From NCBI RefSeq assembly GCF_040581485.1, contig NC_090132.1:2305001-2369000 (forward strand): a stretch of DNA of 64,000 nucleotides, read 5' to 3'. The translations under genes and the position numbers were made by a program. Under the pieces are notes generated by a model. That model was not told the DNA's origin. It ran no database searches and was given only the letters and a program-made list of their open reading frames with translations. This stretch comes from Linepithema humile. Lineage: Eukaryota; Arthropoda; Insecta; Hymenoptera; Formicidae. Position 1 is the stretch's first letter. Each line of letters opens with the position of its first letter. This document shows positions 50,885-62,275 of the stretch, piece after piece.

Positions 50885-53740
50885 CGACGTTTTTATTTAT
50901 ATTGTTTTATTATTTTATTGTAGCTTTAATTCAGATTTTATCTTGAATTCAAAGTTCCACATACAATAGAGCTCTACTCAACTTAAGTAGACCACGAAAT
51001 AATGGAAATTCTATTTCTTACTTTTAAAATTTATTTTTGTTTATCTAAGTTTATCCTTTCGTATATCTCGAGAAAAACTTTATTTCGCGAGAGACGATAT
51101 TTTGAGATGCTAAGCGGCGATGGAGCTTATGTATGAGAGTCTGAGTTCAGCGAGAATTCGTATGTGTTTAAAGTAAAAAGTAAAATATATTAACTTCCAA
51201 AATAGCACTGTTCAAGGAACACAACTAAAAAGCCAGCTATAAAAGTCCGGGGAGAGGGAAAGGCATCGTGCGCGCCCGTGTACATTCTTTCGCCTGATTT
51301 TCTCCCGCACGCGCTCTCGTCCGCGCGATACAATTTATTCCGCGAAAATGCGCTTAAAGTGGCGTGCTGCATCGCGATTGCATATCGAGTGGTGTTCCGA
51401 TTATTTTCCTTCTTTTCGGCAGGCGCTCTGCAACTCTTCGCGTAGAGAGACGTAGATAGGTGGTAATCTGTCGCGGAGCTTAGCGCGGCACAAAAATATC
51501 GATTGCGAGGTTGAATTCGAGCGTGGTTTATCTTCTTTCTGCGTTTGTGTATCAGGAGGCGTGGCACAAAGTCTCGATGCACCGGTACTAACCAAATATT
51601 TGTTCTATCGCTTTTTAGCACTGCACAGAAAAAGAGAGAAAGAGAAAGTGGACCGTATTTTCGCCGGTCTTTTTTTTTTCACAGTAGATAGTCGATGCCC
51701 TCTCGTATCGGCAATCTTGAAATGCTCTTGCACTTCGAGCGCAGCCCGCCTTTTCGGCGTGTCGACTTTAAGCGAGAATAAAATAGATAGTCGCGTATCA
51801 ATGGACAAGGTAAACCAGCGTTTCTTGTAGGATCTACGGTTTATTTTCGGCTCGTATTTTTAATAGAACAGGAAAGGTAGATGATTACCAATTCTATACA
51901 AGGTTGCCAATTCTATAGAAAAAAAATGTCGCTCTTAGAATTCAGAATTTGTGTAGTGGAAGTTTGACAGATGGCTGTTATTTTAATTTTATTTCTAGCA
52001 ATTGCGGTCTAAAGTTTGCAAGTTTGCGATTTAAGATATCTACATATATATTTGCATTATTTTGCCAATTTCTAAACGGCCACAATTTTGTTAATTTTTT
52101 AAATAGATCTAGTAAAAATACCCCGACTCGTAGTCCGCCGATTCTTTTTCTTCGCTTTTTTTTGTCCTTCGTTTTACGACCATCATTCACACGATGCGTT
52201 CGGCTTTTAAACTCGCTGCCGACGAGGAGGAATTTTGGTTGCGTAACGTCCGAAAGTCATGGAGAGCAGCGCGTATATCCGGACATATTCGCCATCTATC
52301 GCGAATGTGAATAAATGACATGCAAAATTTTGTCAGCTTCTGCCGAGATGACATGAGTCTCGCTCGTGTAGGTCTGTTTACCCAATAGCAGAAGCGCCTC
52401 TTCCCTCTTTCTCTATACCTCGCCCCTCTTCGCACTATCTTTTCCCCCTTTGCCATCCCATCATTCTCCATCGCTCTGTTGCCGCTTCGGTAGCCTACGA
52501 TTGTGTTGACGCAGTGACTCTCATTTTTTTGCATAGGTCTATAAATTCGTCCGTTCATTCATCCTGTTACTTGTAAACACGTATGTCACGTGTGAAAAAA
52601 GACAGTCGATCACTTTTTAACACGATGCGCCGGAAGCGGTGCCGCTGGCAGGTCGTTGCGTATATATTTGACAGACAATACCTATACATCGAAGATTGAT
52701 AGCAGAAATTCCGTTGCAATCTTGATTCAAATAATTTATGGGCTGTGCATTATTGCTCACAGTCATGCATAATTAACTGCTGCTTGTTAACTAATGTTGA
52801 CGGAGTGTATTGTCGATGCAGGCGAGTCAATTTTAATGGTACAATTAGGATTCCACGTGAGAAAAATTTCCGTGCAACTAAATCGAGTTTGTAATCGACG
52901 AATTCGATGATTTCGCTCAATATGCTATCGGATGATTAAGTTATCGCTTGTTAATCCCTTGAAAATATCTATATTTCAATATTTAAAATTTGTATATACG
53001 TATGTGTAAAATTGATGAATAGATTTACAACTTGTTAATTCCGAAACATTGCGATATTGGAAATTTAAAATATTATGTTTTTTTCTAAATCCTAACAAAT
53101 TTACAACAGTTATTACAAAAATCATTTAATCCCTCCCGGCTTTGGAATCATTCCATTTGGAAATCACTAACTTCTAACGCACTTTGTGCGCGGTATAAAC
53201 TTTGCGCGTTTGTACAGCCTGTGTAGATGACAAACGTTTTAACTTCTGTCAACATATTGCAGTTTTCAATTGCAACTTTTAATATTCGATAACTGGATTA
53301 ATATCGACGTGTAACGAGCGGACTGTGTAATGACGCAGCGCGTTTTATCTCGCGTGGAAAAGGTCTCGCGGGTCGGGAAGGGTTGAATCTCCGGAAATCG
53401 CGTGCACTTTCCGGAGTCTGTTTTCTCGGAATCAAAATAAATCATTCGGGATCGCGTTCATCAAAAGGGTATTCACTCGTGCCCGACCGACCGGACGTTC
53501 CTTCCTCGGCGAATTCTCAAAGCTCACGTGACCATCGGGATGTCGCACACGCGCGAGCTCGGATTAGGGAACCCCTGCCGGTATTAATGGTACGTATTCT
53601 TGGATGGACGCGTAGCGCCCGCCAAGGCCAAATGAAAGTTCGCTCCGAACCAAATCCAACGGAATTTTTTATCTGTAGTACGTACTTATCGGGGACGCCC
53701 AGGTCTAGCTGCTTGTTTTCGCCTGCGCTATTATCGATGA

Positions 53741-53757
53741 TGAACTTGAGGTGACCT
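53741..53757 (-). promoter_or_regulatory. Nuclear-receptor DR5-like site
   Basis: On the minus strand AGGTCA-CCTCA-AGTTCA is two perfect RGKTCA half-sites in direct repeat with a 5-base spacer. It lies in a CpG-richer patch (53.3-53.9 kb) of the intron before exon A. About one such pair with spacing 0-5 is expected by chance in 64 kb. Confidence 0.25.
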
Positions 53758-56735
53758 CGAGATCTGCGCAACAGTGTGGGTACCGGTGAGCGGAGGTGCG
53801 CGGGCGGAAGACAGGCGAGTGAGGGGGAGGGACAAGTGAATTCGGCAGACGAGCAGTTAGAAGCGAGCGGCAAGGCGATCGAGTGGGGAACAAAGAAAGA
53901 AGAAGGGTGGGAGGGTGGGCAGGGACCGCTACGATTGCACTTTTGCTCCGTATCGTTCGTTGTTGTTAGCTCGCGATCTTGCGATGAGATTTTTAAATTG
54001 GTCTTTTTTACCTCTGCATAATAGATAGATTGATTAGGACGTATCGATCGTAATAATCTCGCTGTAAAAAGAACGACGCCACGCCATAATCTATGGCACA
54101 ATGCGTTGTAGCCGCAAAACGAAAAAGTGACGATTGCAACATCGACGAGCACGTTTTCCTTGATGTTATCAGTGATTATCTATTCAGATACTTGTGTGTT
54201 TATTTATCTGGGATTTTTTGAAAACATATATATTGGAAATGTATATATAGGCGGTGCAATCTGTTTACATATCGCAGGTTACAATGACGTTTTTTTTTTT
54301 TTTTTTTTTTATTTATCGCTAATATTGCATACCTAGTCGAACAGAAAAATGAGATTATTGAAATGGATAAGGAGACAGTTGAGGCATTACTTTCGCCAGC
54401 TAATGTCTGATTTCCGCGTGCGTGTAAGATAACGATATTTTAGTTAAAACCTCATCTTTATATAGAATTCTTCAGCAGCATCTTTATCAATATAATAGGT
54501 TATTGTAATTCTTACTTCACAATATTTATTAAATAAATATTATCGCTTTTAACGATTTTACAAAATCGTATTATTGGATTTATCATTAAAAAATATTCCA
54601 GTATCGCTATTACCCCGATTGACCTCGTACGCGCTTTGAACGATCACGCGTATTATTACCGAAATGATAGAATTTAATGAGACGTTTATGTAACCAAATT
54701 CACCTTAAATCACTTCATTATATTTCTTCAAGTCTCTCGCCGTTCGCATAATCTGCGCAAGATTAGCGCGAAGGCGCGGCGAGAGGAAGAAAGCGAGAAA
54801 GAGAGCGAGAAGTGCAACTGGCTTGTATCGCGGCACTGTATCTGCGCCTGTTAGAGAAACCAACGCGCTCCTCGCTAAGAATAGCGATGCACAATCTACA
54901 TGAGAAAACTTCAAGTCGCTTTGTGAGATGTGTCTCTCGCGCATCGTAAAAAAAAAAAAAGAACGTGTCCCCCCTCCGTTGTCCGAACGGGTTTGGAAAG
55001 AGAGAATGCGCGCGGCAGGCGCGTACTCTGCAGCCCGACATCCTCTCTCGGTTTCTCGAGCAAGCGTAGAGAAAGGGGTCGCTTGTCTATTGGAATAATG
55101 CTTACCTATTGCGGAACACCCGTTGCTGGGGGTAGCGAGATTGCGAGAAACGGGTTGCTTCTCGTTTTACGATATCTTCGAAGGCGCGTTTTACAGAAGC
55201 TGCATTTTCAAACGTGTGAAACTCTGAAATGAAAAAAAATAAAAAAATGGTTAGACGTACGTGCTTTAAATGATAATATGTAGTTATTTCCGTAGGTAGC
55301 GCATAATATTGAAATGCGCAATATAGTTATTCTAAACCGACAATAAGTCCGGAAGTCGGCTATATCGATTGTCGCGCGTTCAATCATACGCGTGATAATT
55401 ATCGACGTCGCAATTAGGCGGACTCGGCTAGCAAAATCTTTGATGGAATGCGCGAAAGTAATTTAAAATTCTCAAACGAACTGGATTCTTCGTCGCGACG
55501 TCCTGCGTTCTCGGCTTACCTGAAGCGGGGCAACCTATCGATCGTAGCGGCTCTCTTTCTCTCTCTCTCTTTCTCTCTCCGCGTTCAGAGTCAACATCAG
55601 TCATAATACAGCGTAACGGCATACAGGGGTTATTAAGAATAATACACATCCTACGTATATATCTTCTTCTCGGTTGTATCGCGAGGGGAAACGTTCGGGG
55701 AGAATGCGGGGGTCCGGGAGGCGCGCGCGCGCGAGCGCGTACGCGACGGCAGGATCACGAGGGGCGCGAAACACGAAGAGAAAGGGCGAAGCGGAGAGCG
55801 GAGGAACCGACGTGGGGTAGCGTTGCTATGGGTAACCGGCTGAATAAAATCCCACAAAGAAGCGTCGCGAACTATGCCGTGCTTCGACACTGACGATGTA
55901 TCGTTGACGTTCTATCGATATTTCGTTCGATTAAGGCGCCGATGTACAGGCTCTCCCGCGATGGACTTGAAGAAGACCGGATCTTACAAGGATCGCTTTT
56001 TCGATCAGTCAGCCATGAGTTAATAACACGCGGTGTTTTTTACTGCTCCTTGCAGTGTATAGCGAGAAAGAAATATTAATTGGAATTGTAACGTCTGATC
56101 TTTAAGATTGTTTGTGGCAAAATCGTGGAGTTGAAATAAATGGCGAATAAAAGCCGTCATAAGAAGTGATGCAGACGTCGATCCTGTATTATTATTGCAT
56201 CAATAGTTTCATGAGTTTCAAAATTATCCACAGCAATTACATGCATTTTCCTATTTTCTAATCCCATGACTTTGCTGTCGAAGGCAAATTTACAGATTTT
56301 TCTGTCACAGTTCCGATAAAATTTTCTTTCCTGTTGCACGTTGCAAGTAGGATTATAACTGATGTTTCAGTTGAATTATAAATAATTCTGTAACTATTTC
56401 ATATTCTATCTACATATTCTTCGACAGTAGATTTAGATGAAATATTTTCAGTCGCAATTTATCAGATCTCGCAGTCTCACAATGCTACGAACACTAAGAT
56501 GTCGCTCTACATTTTGTCTTCGATTTTGCATTAAGAATATTTAAAATCGCACATATGATGTTACGATGCTGAGAAAGAAAGAGAGAGAAAGTATGTGTGT
56601 ATGAGAGAGAGAAAGAGAGAGAGAAAGAGAAAAAGAAAATAAATATCCGTTTTTCGTACTGAAAGTTGCTCGTTATGGTACTAAATGATGACGCGTGAAT
56701 ACGGTTGGACTCAGCCCCCTCCTCTTTGGTTGCAG

Positions 56736-57415
56736 ACCAGGAGGTCGCCGAGGAGGACGGGGGTTGGCAGTCCGCTATCAACATCGAATACCAACGACAA
56801 ACACAGCAATCGAACCAAAGTACAAGCGCAAATCGGTGTGGCGAGACGGCGATGCAGTCGCAGCATCAAGAGCTGCCCATAATCGATCTCTTAGACAACA
56901 TTAACGATCAAATGGAGATCGTGCTGAAATCGGAGCCCATCTCGCCAAGGATGGACGAGTTCGAGTCCTGCCTGCTGTCGAGTCAGACGGACGAGGAGCA
57001 CGCGGATCTCGACTCGATGATGCGCGACGAGGATCGCGGCGATGCTCAGCAGGAACGAAAGCAGCCGCATGAAATGTCGGGAAGATCGTCGAATAACGAC
57101 GCGGCGCCGGAGCTGCGATGGCTGCGGCCGCGAGGCGATCCCCTGCAATCCAAGTATCAGGACACCGCGCACAACGAACAGGATCAGAAACAGCCGAACA
57201 GCACTTACTGCAAATACTGTCGAAAGAACTTCTCGCGCGCTTGGTCTCTGCAGAGGCACTTGGCCGACACGCATTTCTACGTGCCGCAATCCCTGTCCTG
57301 CGATCTATGCGGGAGGAGCTATAAATCCAGAAATAGTCTGGTTAGTCACAAGAGCCAGTATCACGCGAGAAAGAACCGCAAGGAGCACGACGTCCAGTGC
57401 GAAGTCACATATTGA
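56736..57415 (+). CDS. br: Broad alternative terminal exon A with two C2H2 zinc fingers
   Basis: The acceptor is ctttggttgcag ending at 56735. The first two bases complete a split Asp codon (residue 343), and the frame then runs to TGA at 57413-57415, giving a 568-residue isoform. Residues 343-495 are an acidic, Gln-rich isoform-specific region holding LKSEPISP (406-413), a match to the phosphorylation-dependent sumoylation pattern. The fingers follow: C501-x2-C504-x12-H517-x4-H522 and C531-x2-C534-x12-H547-x4-H552, joined by an 8-residue linker, then a basic tail ARKNRKE. A closely spaced C2H2 pair with H-x4-H spacing is the Broad finger architecture and binds DNA. The key cysteines and histidines are all present. 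I do not assign it to a named Z isoform (Z1-Z6) with confidence. It has its own polyadenylation signal downstream. Confidence 0.92.
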
Positions 57416-58065
57416 CCGGCGGTAGCGACCTAGGACAAGTTTCTCGCGTCGTCCTCGCATCGCGTCGTCGAACAAGGACGACTAGAAGAATCGACATTAT
57501 AATGCAGAACGCATATGACGCAGCCCTTGGAGATCGCCCCGAGGGAAAAGAATTTTATAGTTGAAAAAGACCGGATATACCTGTTTCGTATAAATGCGTT
57601 TCCAGTATACACATACACACTCTTTACCGCTAACGTAATGTAATCGTATCTCAACAGTATTGGAGCGGAACTTTACTAGTCGTTTACTTCATCCGGAATT
57701 ACCTCAGTTAAGACCAAAGAAATCGTCGGTGCTAATTCCTTACTTATAAATCAGTACTTTGACAGTATAATTTAAACCCACCCGAATTCTGTCGCGAATT
57801 ATAGATCGTCTAAAATGAGCTTATGTTAGTAATAATTGATTTTATAGAACAAGATTTTCGTAGATACGAACAGATATTCGTAGAATATCTCTCCGAGTTT
57901 AATCCAAGGAGCGATGTGAACTGATACAATTTTGCATAGTCTAAATTTCGATATAGACGACAATCGTAAAAATACAATCCAGACTTATTTGTACTTGTAG
58001 TAATGAAAATGTCCTAATCAACGGCCAAGTATGTTATGTCAATAAACCAAAAATTGAACACGCTA
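57416..58065 (+). other. br: Probable 3' UTR of terminal exon A
   Basis: About 630 bases of mostly AT-rich noncoding sequence run from the stop codon to AATAAA at 58041-58046. T-rich and GT-rich sequence follows at about 58088-58130, as expected downstream of a cleavage site. The exact cleavage position is inferred. Confidence 0.6.
58041..58046 (+). terminator. Polyadenylation signal AATAAA for isoform A
   Basis: Canonical AATAAA hexamer about 630 nt after the stop codon, followed within 100 nt by a T-rich stretch including a run of nine T. This is the first such well-placed signal after exon A. Confidence 0.6.
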
Positions 58066-60964
58066 AAATTATATCTGCCGACCTCAATTCTCTATTTGGT
58101 TTCCGTTCTTTTTTTCATGTTTTTTTTTTATAACTGATAAATGCGGTGATGTTCAAGAAGAAAAATAGTATTAATAGTCATTGAGATATGTTTATCTAAT
58201 GAGATGCATGAGATTTCTGTTATTTTTCCTAATTTATGCATGATTGGAAAACGAGGTTGAGCTATTTTATTTTGATCTTTTGTCTCTCAATGTTTCTCGA
58301 TAGTAAATATATCGCGAAAACAAGATTGCCGTTACAAGTGCAAATTGACTATTTAGCAGACTAGATTAGTTACTAATCAAATGTTATTTGATACTGTATC
58401 CTATGACGTTTCATCGATTATGTATAGTTTAGCTCGACGTGAACAAAGAGATTACAGAGCATTACGTTTTGCCGAAACTCACGTTTCACAAATGTATAAC
58501 TGCATTCCTTTTGATACGGATAAATCGCATTGTTCCTGTAATAATCCGCGAAATAGTAATTACATTTAAGAAAACGCGACAACGTAGTCACTGTTGACGC
58601 GGCATCTAGCGTATAAATCGCTTAGCGATAAAGAATGTTGGAGATAATTAAAAATAAAATGTTATTTCTAATGAACAGGCGCTATCTCACGGCCTAAATA
58701 TCGCGCGGAAAGAAAGAGCTTCTCTGTTGTTAGCTCTTTCGCTCAAGGCTACGAAAATGTCATTAATCATGGAATATAGATGACATTACGCTTCATCGCA
58801 TCACCTCATTAGAAACAGATATCGCATCTGTGTACACAGCTCGCACATACTTCCATACACTCTCTCGCGCATATTCACACACACGCGTACATATGTATAT
58901 ATTTATATATAAGATACTACGCTCTATTTCGCTGTAAATAATATGCATCGACATGGATGTGTATCTGGTGATCATGAAACACTAACTTCATCGCTCACGA
59001 TCGTTCGCTGGAACTTTGGAACTGCTTGCACTGTGTTATTCTAATTGCGTTTGAAAGAAAGTAAACGCAGAACGAGAGTCGAGAGACGCTGCACGAGTTT
59101 CGCGGTTGGAGCCCTTTGAAACACGGAGCATCGCGATTGTTACCATTGTCATCGTATTCGATTAGAGAGTATTGCGTTTCGCCATCGTATATTTCTCCCA
59201 TTTCGACTTTTTATTTGATATTCTCTTATTTTCAACGGTTATTTTTTCTGAAATATAATCGAGCAAACTTATTAGAGTAACGTCGATACACGGAAGAAGC
59301 GTTTATTAATTGAGATTATTAATATTGTCCGTAATATCGCAAACGTTTGACATTTCCAGTTTATGTCGTCCTACTTTCCGACAATGTCGCGAAAATTTTG
59401 CAATAATTGTCAGCACTTTTTATGTCACAAATCAGCACTTTGTACATTTTTATGTAGAATTGTTGTTTACCATTATTTATTAATATGCTGTTTAATAATG
59501 ACAAGATTGATATTGCGTAAAATTTACAGAAATATTAATATAATTTATTACTTCATAAACAACTGTATTTGCTTTACATTTTGATAAAAAGAAATTACGA
59601 AAAACTTTCTATACGAGTCTGATTAAATTAATCGCGAAGAGAGAGAAATTAAGATATTGTTTATAGCAAAAATACGAATGTAAAAGCCGTGATAATCGGG
59701 ATGACGAACGCGATGAAGAGAATATCGACGACAAAGACAAAGACGTTGACGGTATTCATCGGTAAAACGATGATTACAAGCCGTTTGTTATTATTATAAA
59801 CGGTATTATAAACGCTAATGACTGGATTAATAGTGTGGGACAAAATATTATTGCAACGATAGTGACAATGTTGTCGGTGACATGATTGAAAGTGAAGAGA
59901 ATTCCCTGATAACGAGTATGCACAGAATTGCAAGATCGATAATATCTCGAAAGGTGAGACGAAATAGAAACGACACGATCCGACTTAAAAAACAAAGAGA
60001 AAAGAATAAACATAGTCGCGACGATAACGTTAGTGGTATTACAATAACGGTTACGACGGAACAGCGAGAGAAGGAGAGACAGAGATCGAGGCAACGACAC
60101 GATGATAACGTTGACATTGACACCGACAATTGCGCGATTGACAATGACTTTGACTCTCGAGCGACGGTGATTGCGGTGAGTGGATTAACGATCAATGATT
60201 ATGACTGTGACACCGACGACCGACGCTCTCACGGTCAGAGAAGTGAAAAAGGAAGGAAAAAAAAAAAAAAAAAAAAAAAACGAGAGATACGGTGACAATG
60301 GTTGCGTCCGATTGTGTGTTAGGAGGAATTTCCCTCGTGAATAATCGTTACGTCACGCAATGAGGCGCAAGCAGCGGCGGCAATAGCAGCACCCACATAT
60401 AAGCGCATATATAACTTAGGTGGTTTTGAGAAATAACACGTAAACAAGTTCTCTTGGGCACGGCTGGCTTGTCGGGTGACGGTGGCTACGAGACGTATGC
60501 TCGATTAATAAGGCGCAAAATCCAAGTACTAAGAGGCAAAACTAGGAGGCAAACTCCGAGAGAGAGAGAGCACACGGGCGCACGATATTTTCTCAGCTGC
60601 GAGAACTTGTGGTGGTTGTGACTTTAAATTGTGACATGGTGGTGTAGGAGCGTGAAATGGTGGTGTGGAGATCGCGAAAGACAAGGTTGCGGCTAAAAAA
60701 CAAACCCCCTCTAAAAAAAAAAAAAAAAAAAAAAACAAAAAAAAGAAAGAACAAAGTATAGAAAAGCACAATTGTGGGAATGACGTCCTCTCTCTTTCTC
60801 TCTGTCTATCTCGAGTCTTCCCTTGCCCCTTCGCCCTAACCCCCCCCCCCCCCTCTTTTCAGTCTAATGTCTACTTGTCCACCTGTCCGACGTCCGTGCG
60901 ACGTTCCAAAAGCGCCAAAAGCCCACAAAAGTAGTAACCCCTGTGTGTCTGGTTCTGCCGCCAG
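58066..60964 (+). other. Sequence between the two terminal exons
   Basis: Intron when exon B is used. It is AT-rich to about 59.6 kb, then a degenerate GACGAT-like purine-rich patch to 60.3 kb with a poly-A run at 60257-60280, and simple repeats before exon B. A readable frame at 59882-60295 is Asp/Arg/Lys-rich low complexity and is not considered a gene. Confidence 0.65.
60713..60744. repeat. A-rich tract upstream of exon B
   Basis: A run of 22 A followed by further A-rich sequence, 220-250 bases before the exon B acceptor. A run of about 14 C at 60840-60854 and CT-rich sequence follow and may contribute pyrimidines to the acceptor region. Confidence 0.85.
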
Positions 60965-61320
60965 GTCTGTTGGCCGGCAGCGGCGTGAGCGATGAGTTTC
61001 GATGCGAGCCGTGCAACAAAAACCTGACCTCCCTAACGCGGTTGAAGCGGCACATACAGAACGTGCACACCAGGCCCAGCAAGGAACCGATCTGTAACAT
61101 CTGCAAGCGGGTTTACTCCAGTCTAAACAGTCTGCGCAACCACAAGAGCATCTACCACCGGCAGCACAACAAAAGCGAGCAGCAGAAAAAGGAAGTAGCG
61201 CAGATCCGCGAATGGCAGAGAGACCAGAGAGAGCACACCGAGAGGAATTATCCCGCGCAGCAACAGCAACAACAGCAACAACAGCAACACCAGGCTCAGC
61301 AGCATCCGCGAATGGGATGA
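60965..61320 (+). CDS. br: Broad alternative terminal exon B with two C2H2 zinc fingers, Z1-like
   Basis: The acceptor is ctgccgccag ending at 60964. The first two bases complete a Gly codon (residue 343) and the frame ends at TGA 61318-61320, giving a 460-residue isoform. The fingers come almost at once: C356-x2-C359-x12-H372-x4-H377 (with LKRHIQNVH) and C386-x2-C389-x12-H402-x4-H407 (with VYSSLNSLRNHKSIYH). As I remember it, these motifs match the Drosophila Broad Z1 fingers closely; that is recall, not a search. The tail is charged, then has ten glutamines (441-450) in mixed CAG/CAA codons and a QH-rich end, similar in style to the Drosophila Z1 tail. Unlike exon A, it has no long region between core and fingers. 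It is mutually exclusive with exon A because each has its own stop and 3' end. Confidence 0.94.
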
Positions 61321-61876
61321 GATCGCTCCGTCCCCCTCGCTTTCTCTCTCTCGCCCCCACGCGTGAATTGCAATGTGTCGAGGATGCGCCGGGTATTCGC
61401 GCGTAAAAACAAACCTGCGTCGCCGTTATCGATAGGGATTAAGACTCGACGCGATCCCGAGTTTCGGAATCGCCGGCGATTGAAATGCAAGTTTCTCGCT
61501 GTACAATGGGTGTAGATCGACGGATATATATATATATAATCTCCGGATCTCCGCGCTCACGTATTCCGACTTTCGGCAAAGAGTCGGAAAGTGCAAGTGA
61601 AAGAAAGTCGATCGGTCATTGTGATGTGACGTAACGTGATTTAGTATAACGCCGGTGGCTTATCGTAGCATAGACGAACGAGCTGAATCTCTTAAATAGC
61701 GTGCCGATGAAGCGGATTTTAAATCGGTTTTAACGCAAATTCACGCCGGATACTTTTCCCGCTATCATCCTCTTCGAGTGTACTCTCGCGACAAAGTAAT
61801 CGTCGTATCGGTGTGATTGCGCATCTCGCCTGCGTGACGATTTGATGAAATACAAGCCGGATGAGTGACGTCTTGA

Positions 61877-61882
61877 AATAAA
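61877..61882 (+). terminator. Proximal polyadenylation signal for isoform B
   Basis: AATAAA hexamer 557 nt after the stop codon of exon B. Use of this rather than the distal signal cannot be told from sequence. Confidence 0.4.
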
Positions 61883-62248
61883 AAGCGTAGCCGGAAGGGC
61901 GATCGAAGAGCGTCACTCCCCGCCCGAGTAGGCGAGCGACGCCGTAAAGTTGTATTGAATATTTTTTACGAAATATGCGCGATAAAAAGGTATTTGAATC
62001 ATTTGTAAATAGTAGTGTTGCGAAACGAGCGAAAGATACACAGAAGGTCCGTGTATTACAATCCGAGCGATTGCTTATGTGATAGGCATATAATTCCTTC
62101 GACTTTCGACTAGCGCAAGGGCCACGCGATTTGTTGTTATTTTTATATATTATTTATGTGAAGAGCCACGATTATTGAAGACAAGTTCTGTTTTTGTTTA
62201 TCGTCCTACGTGACGGTACAAAAGAAAAGGTGCGGTACAAAACGGGAT

Positions 62249-62254
62249 AATAAA
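62249..62254 (+). terminator. Distal polyadenylation signal for isoform B
   Basis: AATAAA followed by T/GT-containing sequence (aatgtatctaatttattcg), about 930 nt after the stop. It marks the probable far end of this transcript. Confidence 0.5.
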
Positions 62255-62275
62255 ATATTATTTAATGTATCTAAT

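Larger units (their letters stand above)
46415..56735 (+). other. Intron 4, 10.3 kb to exon A
   Basis: The donor is GTAAGA and the acceptor TTGCAG. It contains the 474-bp inverted-repeat element, a GT repeat, G-runs, two short stem-loops, a T-run of about 19 at 54292-54310 and CpG-richer patches at 49.0-49.6, 51.2-51.8, 53.3-53.9, 54.7-55.2 and 55.4-55.9 kb. I looked for further C2H2 finger pairs here and saw none. Confidence 0.75.
43408..61320 (+). other. br: Broad-Complex (br) locus, coding part, two alternative 3' ends
   Basis: This is a BTB/C2H2 zinc-finger transcription factor gene. Four core exons (186, 192, 601 and 48 coding nt) join in frames 0, 0, 1, 1 to either of two terminal zinc-finger exons (680 or 356 nt). 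The totals are 1707 and 1383 nt including the stop, both divisible by three, giving 568 and 460 residues. The BTB domain carries the LRWNN signature of the arthropod ttk/br/lola group and is close to what I recall of Drosophila Broad. Known biology: Broad is a nuclear DNA-binding protein induced early by ecdysone and specifies the pupal stage. Coding introns are 439, 895 and 629 nt, then 10321 or 14550 nt to the finger exons. The 5' noncoding exons are not resolved, and further finger exons could lie past the window end. Gene identity is highly confident; finger-isoform naming is less so. Confidence 0.95.
61321..62275 (+). other. br: Probable 3' UTR of terminal exon B
   Basis: Noncoding sequence after the stop of exon B, with AATAAA at 61877-61882 and again at 62249-62254. 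The first half is moderately GC-rich and the second half AT-rich. It could be short (ending near 61.9 kb) or long (ending near 62.27 kb), or both may be used. A short TA repeat lies at about 61525-61538. Confidence 0.55.

Noticed and set aside
53517..54152. 211-residue minus-strand open frame inside intron 4
   Set aside because: No recognised motif, no splice partners, and the region is CpG-richer intronic DNA.
59882..60295. 137-residue plus-strand open frame rich in Asp, Arg and Lys
   Set aside because: It comes from a degenerate GACGAT-like purine repeat and runs into a poly-A tract; it has no domain.
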